Source: CAWBBA01 sp963729795
Lineage (GTDB): Bacteria; Desulfobacterota; Desulfomonilia; Desulfomonilales; Desulfomonilaceae
Direction: 5' to 3'
Assembly: GCA_963729795.1 (NCBI GenBank)
Contig: CAVSPC010000044.1
Span: 17,023-81,022, forward strand
Length of the DNA stretch: 64,000 bases
Within the stretch, counting starts at the first letter, position 1. Each line of letters begins with the position of its first letter. Made by a program: the position numbers and the translations under genes. A model generated the notes under the pieces. That model did not search any database and had not been told where the DNA came from. It saw nothing but the letters and a program-made list of their open reading frames with translations. Shown here piece by piece: positions 28,786 through 37,800 of this stretch.

Positions 28786-29721
28786 ATGGGTCGGCATAAT
28801 CTCCGGGAAGCGGACAGGGTGGAGATCACGGTCTTGGTCGACAATTACACCGATCTCCTTCTGATTCAAAGCACGGATGTGGTCAAGAGAGCGGCGATTA
28901 AGCCACCAGACGCTCTGCTGGCGGAGCACGGGTTCTCTTGTCTGATCAACGTTTACGCCGGTGCCGAAAGACATACGGTTCTCTTAGATGCAGGCGTAAC
29001 AACAAAGTCTCTCTTGCACAATGCGGACGTCCTTAATATGAAATTGGATGAAGTTGAGTCCGTAGTTTTGAGCCATGGTCATTTCGATCATTTTGGAGGG
29101 CTGCTAGCGTTCCTGGAAAAGGCAGGGAAAAGGACGGTGCTCGACCTCCACCCTGACGCCTTTCTACAACGTCGTCTGAATATTGCGCCCCTTGGAATCC
29201 AAGTCGACTTGCCAGTGCTATCCGAGGGGAGCTTGAACAGAGCTGGCGCGCTGGTTCAGAAGCATGAAGGGGCATATATGCTGGCCTCGGAGTTGATGCT
29301 GATCACTGGGGAGGTGGAAAGGAGGACGGAGTTCGAGAAAGGCTTTCCCTGGGCGGAAGCTAAGATTGGTGAGGAATGGATCCAAGATCCTTTTCGTGAT
29401 GACCAGGGATTGGGTCTCAAGGTGAAGGGTAAGGGATTGATCGTAATTGGCGGATGTTCCCACGCGGGGATCATCAATACGGTCAGGCACATCCAGAAGC
29501 AAACGGGGACGGAGAAGGTGCACGCCGTTCTCGGCGGATTCCATTTAACGGGTCCCATCTTCGAATCAGTCATTGGACCAACCATTGAAGAAATGAAAAA
29601 GATCGGTCCAGACTTCGTTGTGCCCACCCACTGCACCGGGTGGAAGGCGATCAACCAATTTGCAAGCGAAATGCCCGGGCAGTTCATTCTCAATACGGTA
29701 GGAACCACTTATATGTTCTAA
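28786..29721 (+). CDS. Metallo-beta-lactamase-fold hydrolase (COG1237-like)
   Basis: A 311-residue soluble protein. The metal-binding motif HGHFDH is at residues 97-102 (VVLSHGHFDHFGGLLAFL), a later metal ligand lies in GGCSHAGIINT, and the C-terminal histidine is in PTHCTGWKA. This arrangement with the GGFHLTG strand is typical of the group annotated as dihydropterin ribofuranosylaminobenzene phosphate synthase-like, originally from methanogens. In bacteria the substrate is unknown. AGGAGGTG lies about 8 bases before the ATG, an excellent ribosome binding site. It is monocistronic, just after the IS200-type element. Confidence 0.92.
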   Translation: MGRHNLREADRVEITVLVDNYTDLLLIQSTDVVKRAAIKPPDALLAEHGFSCLINVYAGAERHTVLLDAGVTTKSLLHNADVLNMKLDEVESVVLSHGHFDHFGGLLAFLEKAGKRTVLDLHPDAFLQRRLNIAPLGIQVDLPVLSEGSLNRAGALVQKHEGAYMLASELMLITGEVERRTEFEKGFPWAEAKIGEEWIQDPFRDDQGLGLKVKGKGLIVIGGCSHAGIINTVRHIQKQTGTEKVHAVLGGFHLTGPIFESVIGPTIEEMKKIGPDFVVPTHCTGWKAINQFASEMPGQFILNTVGTTYMF

Positions 29722-30317
29722 CAGTTCCGGAAATCTCCGATTCCAAGGACACCATATTTATTTTTCATGAGCTTGTTTTTTGCCTTCGGAAGTGACGAAC
29801 CCCTACAGCCTTGCAGGTGGAATTGACAAAATGGTTGCGGCATCATTTGACTGTGAGAGTAGTTGCGAATGCGGGGTCGGCACGAATATTCCTAAGGAAT
29901 GCCCAAGAGCTGAAATCCTTGCTTGCCATAACAAAGAAGGGTTCCTGGTCCGCCAATTATGCGAGTTTGAAAAATGACACCACGTGGTATCACATGGTTA
30001 CGGCTATTGTTTCACACCCCAAGTCCGTTTTCGATGTACTGGCTTACAAGAACTCTCCAACTCCACCTATCTATTGTGGCACCGCCCACCTGCCTGGTCA
30101 CCGTCCAACACCGCCCACTCCCCGAGACTTCATCGCCCTCGTCCATAAGCTCACGGGCGCGGCACTTTTGCCTAAACCCTAGCCTGGAGCGGCTGCACGT
30201 GCGTTTCGGTGTCCTAGTTTGTCGGATTCATGAGGGAGGCGGGGCCGTCCTCGAAGCTTGTTATATTGTTACGCGGGCCTGGCCGCAGTAATTGTTCCCA
30301 TGATTTTCCCGCCGTCG
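29722..30317. other. Intergenic, no gene seen
   Basis: About 600 bases. A plus-strand frame at 29811-30182 starts without a binding site and resembles nothing. Confidence 0.35.
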
Positions 30318-31706
30318 CTAGGCGGTGCTATGGTATGCCAAATGGCGCAGCGAGTAATTAGCGTCATTCCGGCCCGGCAAAACCGACTGCCTCTTACTTT
30401 GTGGATCGAGCAGTAACTCCCACGGCTTGTTCATATTCCGCAGCTTGAATTGTTTTACCGTAAGATCTGATTTCAACCACTTCAAGGCCTTCTCCAGAAC
30501 CGGATCGGTTTTCGGATCGACTCTGTCACGCAGAAATCGCCTCCGATCAATTTTGTCCTTGTTTTCAGGCTTTGCCTCTTCGTCGGCCGCACGTTGCCGC
30601 TGCTTTTTCACTTCCTCTTTCATATTCACATCCGGGGCAATGCCGGTCTTCTGAATGTGGCGCCCCTTGGGCGTATAATAGTACGCCGTTGTCAGCCTTA
30701 ACCCTGCTTCGTTTTCTAGAGGAATAACTGTTTGAACCGAGGCCTTTCCAAAGGAATTGGTCCCGAAAATGACCGCTCGGTCGTGATCCTGCAAAGCTCC
30801 TGCCACAATCTCCGAGGCGCTGGCGCTCCCCTTATTTATCAGTACCGCAATCTTGAACTTATAGTGATCACCGGCGCTGGTAGACTTGAATTCCATTTGC
30901 TCGTCCTTGGCTCGGCCATCGGTATAAACGATCAACGCACCATCTTCCAAAAAGAGGCTCGCAACCTTCCAGGCCTGGTCAAGAAGACCCCCGGGATCGT
31001 TTCGCAAATCAAGTACCATTCCCCTAATGTCTTCATCTCCACCCATCTTCTTAATTGCGTTCGCAAGATCCGTATCAGTGCTCTCCTGGAAGCTGGTAAT
31101 CTTCACATAGGGATAGCCCTTCTCAAGAGTTCGGGTCTTTACGGAATGGACATGGATGATGGCCCGTTCAAGCCTGTAATCCTTGAGCTCCTTGGACCCC
31201 TTCCGCATGATCGTTAGAGTCACCTTGGTTCCAGGGCGTCCTCTCATCTGGCTTACTGCTTTGAGCAAGGTAACATTCTTAGTTGTCTCACCATCGATCT
31301 TCAGGATCTTATCTCCTGGTTTCAGGCCTGCCTTATACGCAGGAGTGTCTTCGATTGGCGAGACAATTGTCATTATCCCGCCTTCAAGGGTAATCTCGAT
31401 CCCGAGCCCACCAAATTCTCCTTTGGTCTCAACTTGGAGTTCCTTAAACATGTCCTTGTTCAAATATTCGGAATATGGGTCCAGAGACTGAAGCATCCCG
31501 TTAAGGGCACCCTGAACCAGTTCTTTATCCGAAACGTCTTTGACATAGTTCTTATGAATGATGCCCATTACCTGTCGGAAGAGCCTGAGCTCTTTGTAAT
31601 CCGGAGACTTGATAGTACTCTTTCCCCAGACGGTTCGGGCCGGTGAGAAAGCCGCTGCCATGATAGTCAATATGAGAAGCGTTAATTTAATCTTTTTCGC
31701 TACCAT
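30318..31706 (-). CDS. ctpA: S41-family C-terminal processing protease
   Basis: A 462-residue exported serine protease. The N-terminus is a signal peptide or anchor (KLTLLILTIMAAAFSPA). It is followed by the N-terminal helical domain, a PDZ domain (GGLGIEITLEGGIMTIVSPIEDTPAYKAGLKPGDKILKIDG) and the peptidase core. The catalytic Ser is S296 in NKGSASASE and the general base is K321 in FGKASVQ, 25 residues later as in Prc/CtpA. Such enzymes cut periplasmic proteins near their C-termini and are often paired with murein hydrolase control. The basic C-terminal extension (KKQRQRAADEE onward) is longer than the minimal domain. The gene is monocistronic on the minus strand. Confidence 0.96.
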   Translation of the reverse strand: MVAKKIKLTLLILTIMAAAFSPARTVWGKSTIKSPDYKELRLFRQVMGIIHKNYVKDVSDKELVQGALNGMLQSLDPYSEYLNKDMFKELQVETKGEFGGLGIEITLEGGIMTIVSPIEDTPAYKAGLKPGDKILKIDGETTKNVTLLKAVSQMRGRPGTKVTLTIMRKGSKELKDYRLERAIIHVHSVKTRTLEKGYPYVKITSFQESTDTDLANAIKKMGGDEDIRGMVLDLRNDPGGLLDQAWKVASLFLEDGALIVYTDGRAKDEQMEFKSTSAGDHYKFKIAVLINKGSASASEIVAGALQDHDRAVIFGTNSFGKASVQTVIPLENEAGLRLTTAYYYTPKGRHIQKTGIAPDVNMKEEVKKQRQRAADEEAKPENKDKIDRRRFLRDRVDPKTDPVLEKALKWLKSDLTVKQFKLRNMNKPWELLLDPQSKRQSVLPGRNDANYSLRHLAYHSTA

Positions 31707-32215
31707 TACGTGAAATCCTTCCCCCCCCGGCGGTTGCTTAGGTTTTCAAGAAGAGTCTCCATTCCGGAAGAGTTGAGCCCAATCATACGCCACAGGGCCT
31801 GACAAATGAAGATGTCCACTCAGGACTGCTCAGGACTGCTCAGGAACGGTATGCCCTGGTGGTCCTCCCAAGTTCTTGCCATTTGAAGAAGCGATCGCTG
31901 AATTGGAAGAAGATGCCGGTCAGGCCAGAGCAGGATTGTGGTCTGAACCTCATCCGATTTCTCAATGGGAATTAAATGATGGTCAACTCCCAGCGTGGCT
32001 GGGGCTTCAGAAAACTTTTCGTACTTGGCGGGGCCAGGACTTAGCCTAACCTTTGATGAGATGGTTAATTTCGTGAATCCACGTTGATGGACTGCGATCT
32101 TTGGACTGAGCAGCCCGTAACGAGTTCGCTCGCGGAAGATCGGCTTCACCTAAAGAGCAACCGTTGAAGCAGTCGGGTCCTGTGCTTTTCCCATAGGCAG
32201 GGAGTGGTGAATAGA
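31707..32215. other. Intergenic, short tandem repeat
   Basis: About 500 bases without a supported gene. A 10-base unit AGGACTGCTC is repeated in tandem near 31820-31843. Confidence 0.35.
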
Positions 32216-32458
32216 TCAAGCTTTCTTGATGAGTCCCACCACGAATAACAGCACCACCGCCCCAATCGTAGCAGAAATCAACGATCCAATCAGCCCGTGC
32301 ACGTAGAATCCAAAGAATCTGAACAGATACCCGCCGATGTATGCACCTATGATCCCTACAATGAGGTTAATTATTAGACCGGCCCCTCTTCCTTTCATGA
32401 TTTTCTCGGCCAGCCAACCGGCTATAAGTCCTATTATCAAGAATCCGATCAAATGCAT
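32216..32458 (-). CDS. GlsB/YeaQ/YmgE-family membrane protein
   Basis: An 80-residue, very hydrophobic protein with three helices: IGFLIIGLIAGWLAEKIM, GLIINLIVGIIGAYIGGYLF, and HGLIGSLISATIGAVVLLFVVGLI. The glycine-rich pattern and the G(R)GAGLIINLIVGIIGA core define the transglycosylase-associated GlsB/YeaQ family, small stress-related inner-membrane proteins of unknown mechanism. Length matches the family. A GGAGG-type site (minus strand) precedes the ATG. It is transcribed alone. Confidence 0.93.
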   Translation of the reverse strand: MHLIGFLIIGLIAGWLAEKIMKGRGAGLIINLIVGIIGAYIGGYLFRFFGFYVHGLIGSLISATIGAVVLLFVVGLIKKA

Positions 32459-32629
32459 TTGAAGCCTCCTTGTCTAACACGGGGCGGTTACAGCCAATTT
32501 TGTACTCAGATTTACGCGATGCAATCAGTTCTTCCGCGATTAATTCCTTAATCTTTACGAAAAAGTTGGCGCTGAAGAGTCAGACGTTTTGATTTCTTAG
32601 GAGTCTTTCCCCCTATTCTTTTTTGGCAC

Positions 32630-32908
32630 CTATGCGTTATTCAGGCTGTCCTTAATGCTCTGCCCCGCTTTGAAAAACGGTAGCCCCTTTGCCTCCACAA
32701 CCGTTGTTTCTCCCGTCTTGGGGCTTCGGCCGGTATATCCTTGGTATTGACGGACGGTAAATGAGCCGAAACCCCGTATCTCGATACGATCTCCAGCCGC
32801 AAGGGATCTGGCCATGGTGTCGAACACCTTGTCCACTATCTCCTCGGCCTTCCGGATCGGAAGATCCATTTCTCTGCTCAAGGCTTTTGTGAGATCTGAT
32901 TTGTTCAT
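32630..32908 (-). CDS. HU/IHF-family DNA-binding protein
   Basis: A 92-residue histone-like protein: MNKSDLTKALSREMDLPIRKAEEIVDKVFDTM helices, then the IEIRGFGSFTVRQYQGYTGRSPKTGE arm and the conserved VEAKGLPFFKAGQSIKDSLN end. The proline-containing beta arm that bends DNA is intact (RSPKTGE). It may act as a homodimer or pair with the second HU-like protein encoded 23 bases upstream, so the two lie in one operon. Which of HU or IHF subunit it is cannot be settled by eye. Confidence 0.95.
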   Translation of the reverse strand: MNKSDLTKALSREMDLPIRKAEEIVDKVFDTMARSLAAGDRIEIRGFGSFTVRQYQGYTGRSPKTGETTVVEAKGLPFFKAGQSIKDSLNNA

Positions 32909-32931
32909 ACGCAGTTGAGTCCTTTACCTAT

Positions 32932-33234
32932 TTACTTCTTCTTGCCGGACTTCGTTTCCGCACCCTTCACCGCTACCTTGAGAGCCTTTGCTGGCCGGAA
33001 TCTGGGCGATTGCATGGCAGGTATTTTCATCTTGCCCAGGGTTCGAGGATTTACGCCATTCCTTTCCTTCATCTCTAAAACCTTGAACGTCCCAAGCCCT
33101 GCGATCCTGATCTCACCATGCTTTTTCAGAGACTCATGGATGATTCTTGTGAGAGACTTTACCACCGCTGTAGCCTCTTTTTTAGAAAGATTGGCATTGT
33201 TGGCAACACTGGAGACCACTTCAGGCGTGTTCAT
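32932..33234 (-). CDS. Divergent HU-family DNA-binding protein
   Basis: A 100-residue HU-like protein (VVSSVANNANLSKKEATAVVKSLTRII, then EIRIAGLGTFKVLEMKERNGVNPRTLGKMKIPA). The arm carries NPRTLGK in place of NPxTGE/K, and the C-terminus is very basic (AVKGAETKSGKKK), unlike its neighbour at 32630. ATG 33234 is chosen because AAGGGG sits nine bases upstream; two upstream ATG or GTG codons would add up to 11 residues. Placed first in a two-gene operon with the canonical HU gene. The pair may form a heterodimer (inference). Confidence 0.9.
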   Translation of the reverse strand: MNTPEVVSSVANNANLSKKEATAVVKSLTRIIHESLKKHGEIRIAGLGTFKVLEMKERNGVNPRTLGKMKIPAMQSPRFRPAKALKVAVKGAETKSGKKK

Positions 33235-33343
33235 AACCATATCCCCTTGATAAGTAGTGGAATTCAAAGCCTTTCAGACTTTTTGGGATCGTTTCCGCTG
33301 CGGCCGCACCGGGAGAAATTATCAGGAAAATACGAGGCACTCT

Positions 33344-33631
33344 CTATGAATAGGGCGAGAGGGTCGCTGGAATGTCTCCATTTGCGGCAGAATCAGGCCC
33401 AGATAGTGATTGCTTGAGCATCCATACCCCGACATACAGCCTCATGGAAATGGAATCGTGAGAAGAGCGGCAGTACTCATCAAACCTCTCTTGTTGCTCG
33501 GGATGAAACTCCAGTGATTCGTATGAGGCCTGCATCCAGCCATAAAACGACTCTAAATCATGAGGATCAAGACTTTCTCCCTCATAAATGAGCCGCATTA
33601 TCTGCGATCCGGTTTGTTTGGAAATGCTCAT
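33344..33631 (-). CDS. Hypothetical 95-residue protein
   Basis: The sequence (MRLIYEGESLDPHDLESFYGWMQASYESLEFHPEQQERFDEYCR, shown here in part) is strongly helical and acidic and rich in aromatics, and has a codon pattern like real genes. GGGGGG lies 5 bases before the ATG. No family recognised. It is on the same strand as the HU pair and just upstream of it, with about 110 bases between. It may be a small cytoplasmic accessory protein. Confidence 0.6.
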   Translation of the reverse strand: MSISKQTGSQIMRLIYEGESLDPHDLESFYGWMQASYESLEFHPEQQERFDEYCRSSHDSISMRLYVGVWMLKQSLSGPDSAANGDIPATLSPYS

Positions 33632-34225
33632 GGAATCCCCCCAGATACGAATAGGGCAGTATCTATATCAAAGGAATTGTAAGGATGTCCACCAAAATTT
33701 GGTCGGGTGATGGGCTCGTCCTGAGGAGGCTGGTATTCAACCTATGGAACTGCCGATTAAGCCTCGCCCAGAAGGAAAAGGGGGAGCTGGCTAGGGCATT
33801 TCTACAAGCTTGTCACCGTGCGTGGCCGCTCCCGCCTGCATCTTCCCCTCTTCTCTATATTTGAGGGCCAGTGGGAAAATTTTTGAGGGATATCCTTTAT
33901 TACTCTGATCAAAGAAGAAGAGGAGGTGTCTTGCCGGCGTCCTTACGCCTTGGAAATCCAGTAACCTCTAACTGATGACCGCATATACTCTTGGTAAATC
34001 AAACCCGGCAGGACCATGCTTTAAGGATGGGATCGCCGTCGTGTAAGTCCTTGATTTCGTAGATGGCCGTTGACAGCATCAAGAAATACGAAAACGTCAT
34101 TTCTGAAGGCTAGGATTGAAAGAACGGTTCTCATGTGCGCTCCGAAATGGCCTGATTAACGGCTCGGACGCCTGAAAAGAAAGCCGCAAATATAATAGAT
34201 GCGGCGTAATGAGCCCGGCGGGCAA
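33632..34225. other. Intergenic, dispersed repeat
   Basis: About 590 bases at the likely left border of the 34-41 kb module. Besides the repeat at 33840-33915 nothing recognisable. No copy of the tRNA-Ser 3' end was found here by eye. Confidence 0.35.
33840..33915 (+). repeat. Dispersed intergenic repeat copy
   Basis: Pyrimidine tract (TCTTCCCCTCTTCTC), TATATTTGAGGG, TTTTTGAGGGA and CTGATCAAA, the same order as at 24841-24913. Confidence 0.5.
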
Positions 34226-34420
34226 TCACGGGGAACGTAAGTAATGGAGGAAATTCCTCAAGGTGAGCCAATCAAGCTGTTCCAGCTTGGTGACTCCTTT
34301 TGCATTGAGTATTCGTTGCAAATGCTCAGGTGGAACTCCTTTGATGAGCATGAGAATTTCGATCTCGGCGAATTCGATGCCCGAGATTCTTTCCCCAGGT
34401 GTCCGATGGTGAATCGACAT
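34226..34420 (-). CDS. Small hypothetical protein (64 residues)
   Basis: The protein reads IEFAEIEILMLIKGVPPEHLQRILNAKG … LDWLTLRNFLHYLRSP, mostly helical, with regular codon use. It begins 11 bases after the stop of the larger gene at 34432, on the same strand, so the two may be translated together. No family recognised; the short length keeps confidence moderate. Confidence 0.4.
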   Translation of the reverse strand: MSIHHRTPGERISGIEFAEIEILMLIKGVPPEHLQRILNAKGVTKLEQLDWLTLRNFLHYLRSP

Positions 34421-34431
34421 GCGCAGCCCCC

Positions 34432-34992
34432 TCAGTCTTCTGATCGTTCAGAAGCTTTCGATTGAAAGGAAAGCGGGAGCCGACCGAAGAAGTTCCACAG
34501 CACATAGTCCAGCATCTGAGACACCGACAGGCGCAGCTCACGGCGCTTCACGTGAAAGAGCTTTGCAAGCTCACAATCACAGGTGCCTGCAAGCTTCTCC
34601 CAACGCCGGTCTGTTACTCGTTTAGGCTGGGGTGGGATCTCATGTTGGAGTCCTAACGGAGCACGTTCGAGGCTGCCCAACACTTCTCTGACCGCTGATT
34701 CGAGGAGCTGCTCTTGTATCAGGAGCGAGATGACGGCGCGGGCCAGGTCATAAATGTCAATTGCAGAAGGTTCAGAATGTTTCCCCGGTTCAGAAGGTTT
34801 TGAACGTTTTCCAAAGCTTGCTGCTTCGTAGTTTTTCATCCTTTTGCGGAGATAGTTGTCCGAGTAAGCATTACCTTTCCCGTCTCGATAGCCTTCCGCC
34901 GCGAGGATCGGGGCTATCTTCTTCCATTGGTTGCCATACTCTGAGACCAGCTCGGTGAGCCGGGTCATCAGGTCTTTGTCCGGTATAGGCAT
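34432..34992 (-). CDS. Putative DNA-binding protein (Myb/SANT-like N-terminus)
   Basis: A 186-residue protein. Residues 8-54 (LMTRLTELVSEYGNQWKKIA … DNYLRKRMKNYEA) have the spaced tryptophan and helix pattern of Myb/SANT-like domains that recognise DNA in some phage and plasmid proteins. A linker with two SEPGK/HSEPS units follows, then a helical C-terminus with two cysteines (GTCDCELAKLFHVKRREL). AAAGGAGGT lies 11 bases before the ATG. Two inverted repeats (35048-35064, 35091-35105) lie immediately upstream and could be its own operator. It follows the helicase gene on the minus strand after a 164-base gap. The DNA-binding role is inference. Confidence 0.6.
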   Translation of the reverse strand: MPIPDKDLMTRLTELVSEYGNQWKKIAPILAAEGYRDGKGNAYSDNYLRKRMKNYEAASFGKRSKPSEPGKHSEPSAIDIYDLARAVISLLIQEQLLESAVREVLGSLERAPLGLQHEIPPQPKRVTDRRWEKLAGTCDCELAKLFHVKRRELRLSVSQMLDYVLWNFFGRLPLSFQSKASERSED

Positions 34993-35047
34993 AATTGTCG
35001 TGTACCTCCTTTATTCGTGTGCAGTTCGGCCACAAGCTTTCAGTGCT

Positions 35048-35105
35048 GAACGTTCAAAACGTTCCGAATGACTGACTGGTCCTGGTTCCGAACATTGCGA
35101 ATGTT
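35048..35105. promoter_or_regulatory. Paired inverted repeats upstream of the DNA-binding gene
   Basis: GAACGTT-CAA-AACGTTC (35048-35064) and AACATT-GCG-AATGTT (35091-35105), about 36 bases apart. Related GTTC/GAAC strings recur inside the module, including a perfect 16-base palindrome TTCAGAACGTTCTGAA at about 38579-38594 in the methyltransferase gene. Confidence 0.45.
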
Positions 35106-35156
35106 TTGAAAGTGGAAATGTCGATGAGGGATTCGATGCGGCTTGGTTGAAGGGCT

Positions 35157-37215
35157 CTAGGCGAGCGCCGAGGCACCTGGAAGATCCTCCCAGAGTATGC
35201 CGGTACGCTCTTCCAACAGCTCCAGTGACCAGTTCTTACGAAGAAAGGGAATCACATTCGTTTGTTTCGGAGTTTGAGGGGGCTGGTTGAGGGACCGCCA
35301 CACTGACTCGGCTCCCTGGATATGCGTTCCTTCCACGAGAGCTTTGGCCAGCAGCAGCGTCATGTCCTCTCCGGCGCACATGGACGCAAGACCATCATCG
35401 GTGAGTTTGCCCTCAATGGCCAATGAAGCTGAAAGCTTCTTGCCGACCAGTTCAATGGCCCGTTCCTGCATGGTCCCTGCGTAGTGCAGGTAATGAATCC
35501 GAACAGGTTTGTCCTGTCCGATACGCCATGATCTGCGGGACGCCTGTCTCAGTGTGAAAACGGAATAGCCGGTCTGATAGAAGATGATGGTGGGAAAATC
35601 GAGCAGATCGAGTCCTGTCTGGACGAGCATAGGATTGCCGATCACCACCTGCACATCTTCTTTGACCTTCTGTTGCAGCCATTCCTCACGATGCTCCGGC
35701 TTCACCGATGACCTCAGTATCTCGGCACAGACTCCCTGGCTGCGAAGAATCTCTCGTAACCGCCCTGTCACGTCCTTTGTGTTGGTGAAGGTGCAGTACA
35801 CGAAACACTTTCTTCCCTGGGAGATCTCTCCTTGAATGATATTCAGGAGCTGGTTCTCTTTGGGGTAGATGCGATCCAGAGGCAGCGAGGCAGGCTCTGC
35901 AATCACGTTTCCATTGGCAGGATCGACAACAGGCTCATTGTGAAAAGGCCTGTCCGGATAACAGAGCAGCGTGTTGAGATAGGCGCCGAGGAGGCGTCGA
36001 GATCCTCTGGCAAGGAGTTGCTTCATCTCAGAGCCTATCCTGTGCTCCAGGTCGTTGTATGCCGCTGCCAGGTCTTCCTCCATGTCAATCGGAACAACTT
36101 CTTCCCTCAGTTCCGGCAGATCCAGAGCTATGTCCTGCAAATGGAGGAATACCGTGGAGCCCATCAGGTGATTCGAGAAGATGGCCGGGCTCACTCCGGG
36201 CTTCTCCCGAGTGACCGTGGTACCCGTTTTCCCTTTGGAGCAGATGTTGTCGTCGCCGGGATAGTACTTTGTGATCTTTTCCAGCACACCGTACCGGTTT
36301 ACGAAGTTCATCCGATTGCCGTAGGCGAAGCCTTCCTTGACCATAGCTTGGGGATTCATCCGGTACTGGAGATGGAACATGTGGCTCGCATAGCCGCCCA
36401 GTAGAGTTCCCGTCAATGCAATGGTCTTCTTGCAGGCACTTGCCAGGATACCGAACGCATTACCTTGAGCGGTACTGCCCCCTTTCATCTCATGGACTTC
36501 ATCGCAGATAAAGAAGTCAAAATACCCGTTCAGATAACGCTTCACGTAGTCAGCAACGGAGAATCTACGGAATCGGCTATTGTCCGCTTGCCACAGCGCC
36601 GCGCCGCATACGCCACAGCGATGCTTCCTATGCCGTAACGTCTCAGCGCTCACCTCCACGCCGTCTCGATCTACGACAGTTGAGCCGCAGTCCGGGCATA
36701 CAGGAACCCCGCGGCGGAGATTGAAAGCGGGCCGCCACGCATAGGACAGCTTCGCCCGCTCCTTGCTCACCACGTAGTACCTGCAGGCTCTTCTGTGGTT
36801 CAGCCGGATCTATCGCGAGCACATCGGACAGACTCGTGACAATGCGTGCCTCTGCACCCGGCACGGTTTCTATCACCTCTCGCGCCCACTTACGGGTAAG
36901 ATGACCAGGGCACATGACCAAAACTCGCGGAGGATGACCGTTTTCCATGATGTAGGGGACCGCAGCTCCGATGAGCGTCTTGCCCACACCCATCTCGCCG
37001 ATACACATTACGTGATTGTGCGTGCGTAAGGTCTCGACGGCCCCCTGGATTGCATCGGCCTGAGCTTGAAAGGGCTTTCGCTTGAGCTGATGCACGCGTG
37101 GGTGCCATGTGTCCCCAGGTTTGAAAAGCGGCTCGGCTTCGGTCTGTATCTTTTGAGCCAGAGCCTCGCCAAACTGATGCAAATATCCGTTTACGTCGTT
37201 AATTGATTCCAGCAT
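35157..37215 (-). pseudogene. SNF2-type DEAD/DEAH helicase, one frameshift
   Basis: This is a superfamily 2 helicase of about 685 residues. ATG 37215 has GGAGGAG six bases upstream. The first frame holds the Walker A motif in CIGEMGVGKTLIG and LVMCPGHLTRKWAREVI. Near 36780 one extra base (CAG G TAC TAC) shifts the frame, and the second frame carries a zinc ribbon (CPDCGSTVVD … HRCGVCGAALWQ), the DEVH box (FFICDEVHEMKGG), TGTLLGG, and the C-terminal domain up to the arginine finger region QASRRSWRIGQ. It probably processes or remodels DNA for the mobile module. Without the shift the protein would be whole. A sequencing indel is as likely as decay. Confidence 0.88.
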
Positions 37216-37789
37216 ACGCTCCTCCTTTGCTATCGAGACGGATTCGTCCCGTCCGTACTCCTTCCGAGACAATTTCATCTACGGTTGGCTCACTTACCGA
37301 GACCTCAACCGCTTTCAGAGTTCCTTCCATCTGCCGCATAAGATCCTGACCGATCAATTGTTCGCAGATCCATGCGCTCCACTCGGGAACAAGCGGGGAA
37401 GCCAAATGAGCCAGGACTTGAGAATACACAACCCTGGACACGTCATCGGATTGAGGAATGATGAGCAGCCGCGATTCCGAATCCTCATTCCCAAAGAATC
37501 GAGTATCCGCTACCAATTGGTGAACAGCTCCACCGGGAAGCTTCGTGGACAATACACGAAAATGGGATGCAGGATGTCCATTGACCGGGATCTCCGTATC
37601 CGGCTCGCGCAGAATGCTCACTGTCCTGCAACCGATAATCGCAGAGGATATGGCTTTGACCGCCTGCTCGGTACCGGCCAGGGAAACAAAAACCAATGAG
37701 GCATTCTCAGGATCGTAGGCGTACAGGTCTGTGTAGGTCGATACGCTGATGCCTCTCCAGTACTCGTCATAAACGACCTGATGCAACAT
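37199..37789 (-). CDS. Hypothetical protein coupled to the helicase
   Basis: A 196-residue protein with an alpha/beta pattern (ENASLVFVSLAGTEQAVKAISSAIIG; RLLIIPQSDDVSRVVYSQVLAHLASPLVPEWSAWICEQL). No motif of a known family is visible. AAAGGGGG precedes the ATG by 6 bases. Its stop codon lies 17 bases inside the helicase gene, so translation is coupled. Orthologues would be expected next to the same helicase in related integrative elements, which suggests a helper of the helicase; this is inference. Confidence 0.75.
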   Translation of the reverse strand: MLHQVVYDEYWRGISVSTYTDLYAYDPENASLVFVSLAGTEQAVKAISSAIIGCRTVSILREPDTEIPVNGHPASHFRVLSTKLPGGAVHQLVADTRFFGNEDSESRLLIIPQSDDVSRVVYSQVLAHLASPLVPEWSAWICEQLIGQDLMRQMEGTLKAVEVSVSEPTVDEIVSEGVRTGRIRLDSKGGAYAGIN

Positions 37790-37800
37790 AATGCCCCCTT

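Noticed and set aside
29811..30182. 123-codon plus-strand frame
   Set aside because: Unusual composition, no start signal, no family.
31820..32149. 109-codon minus-strand frame
   Set aside because: Overlaps a short tandem repeat and has no start context or recognisable motif.
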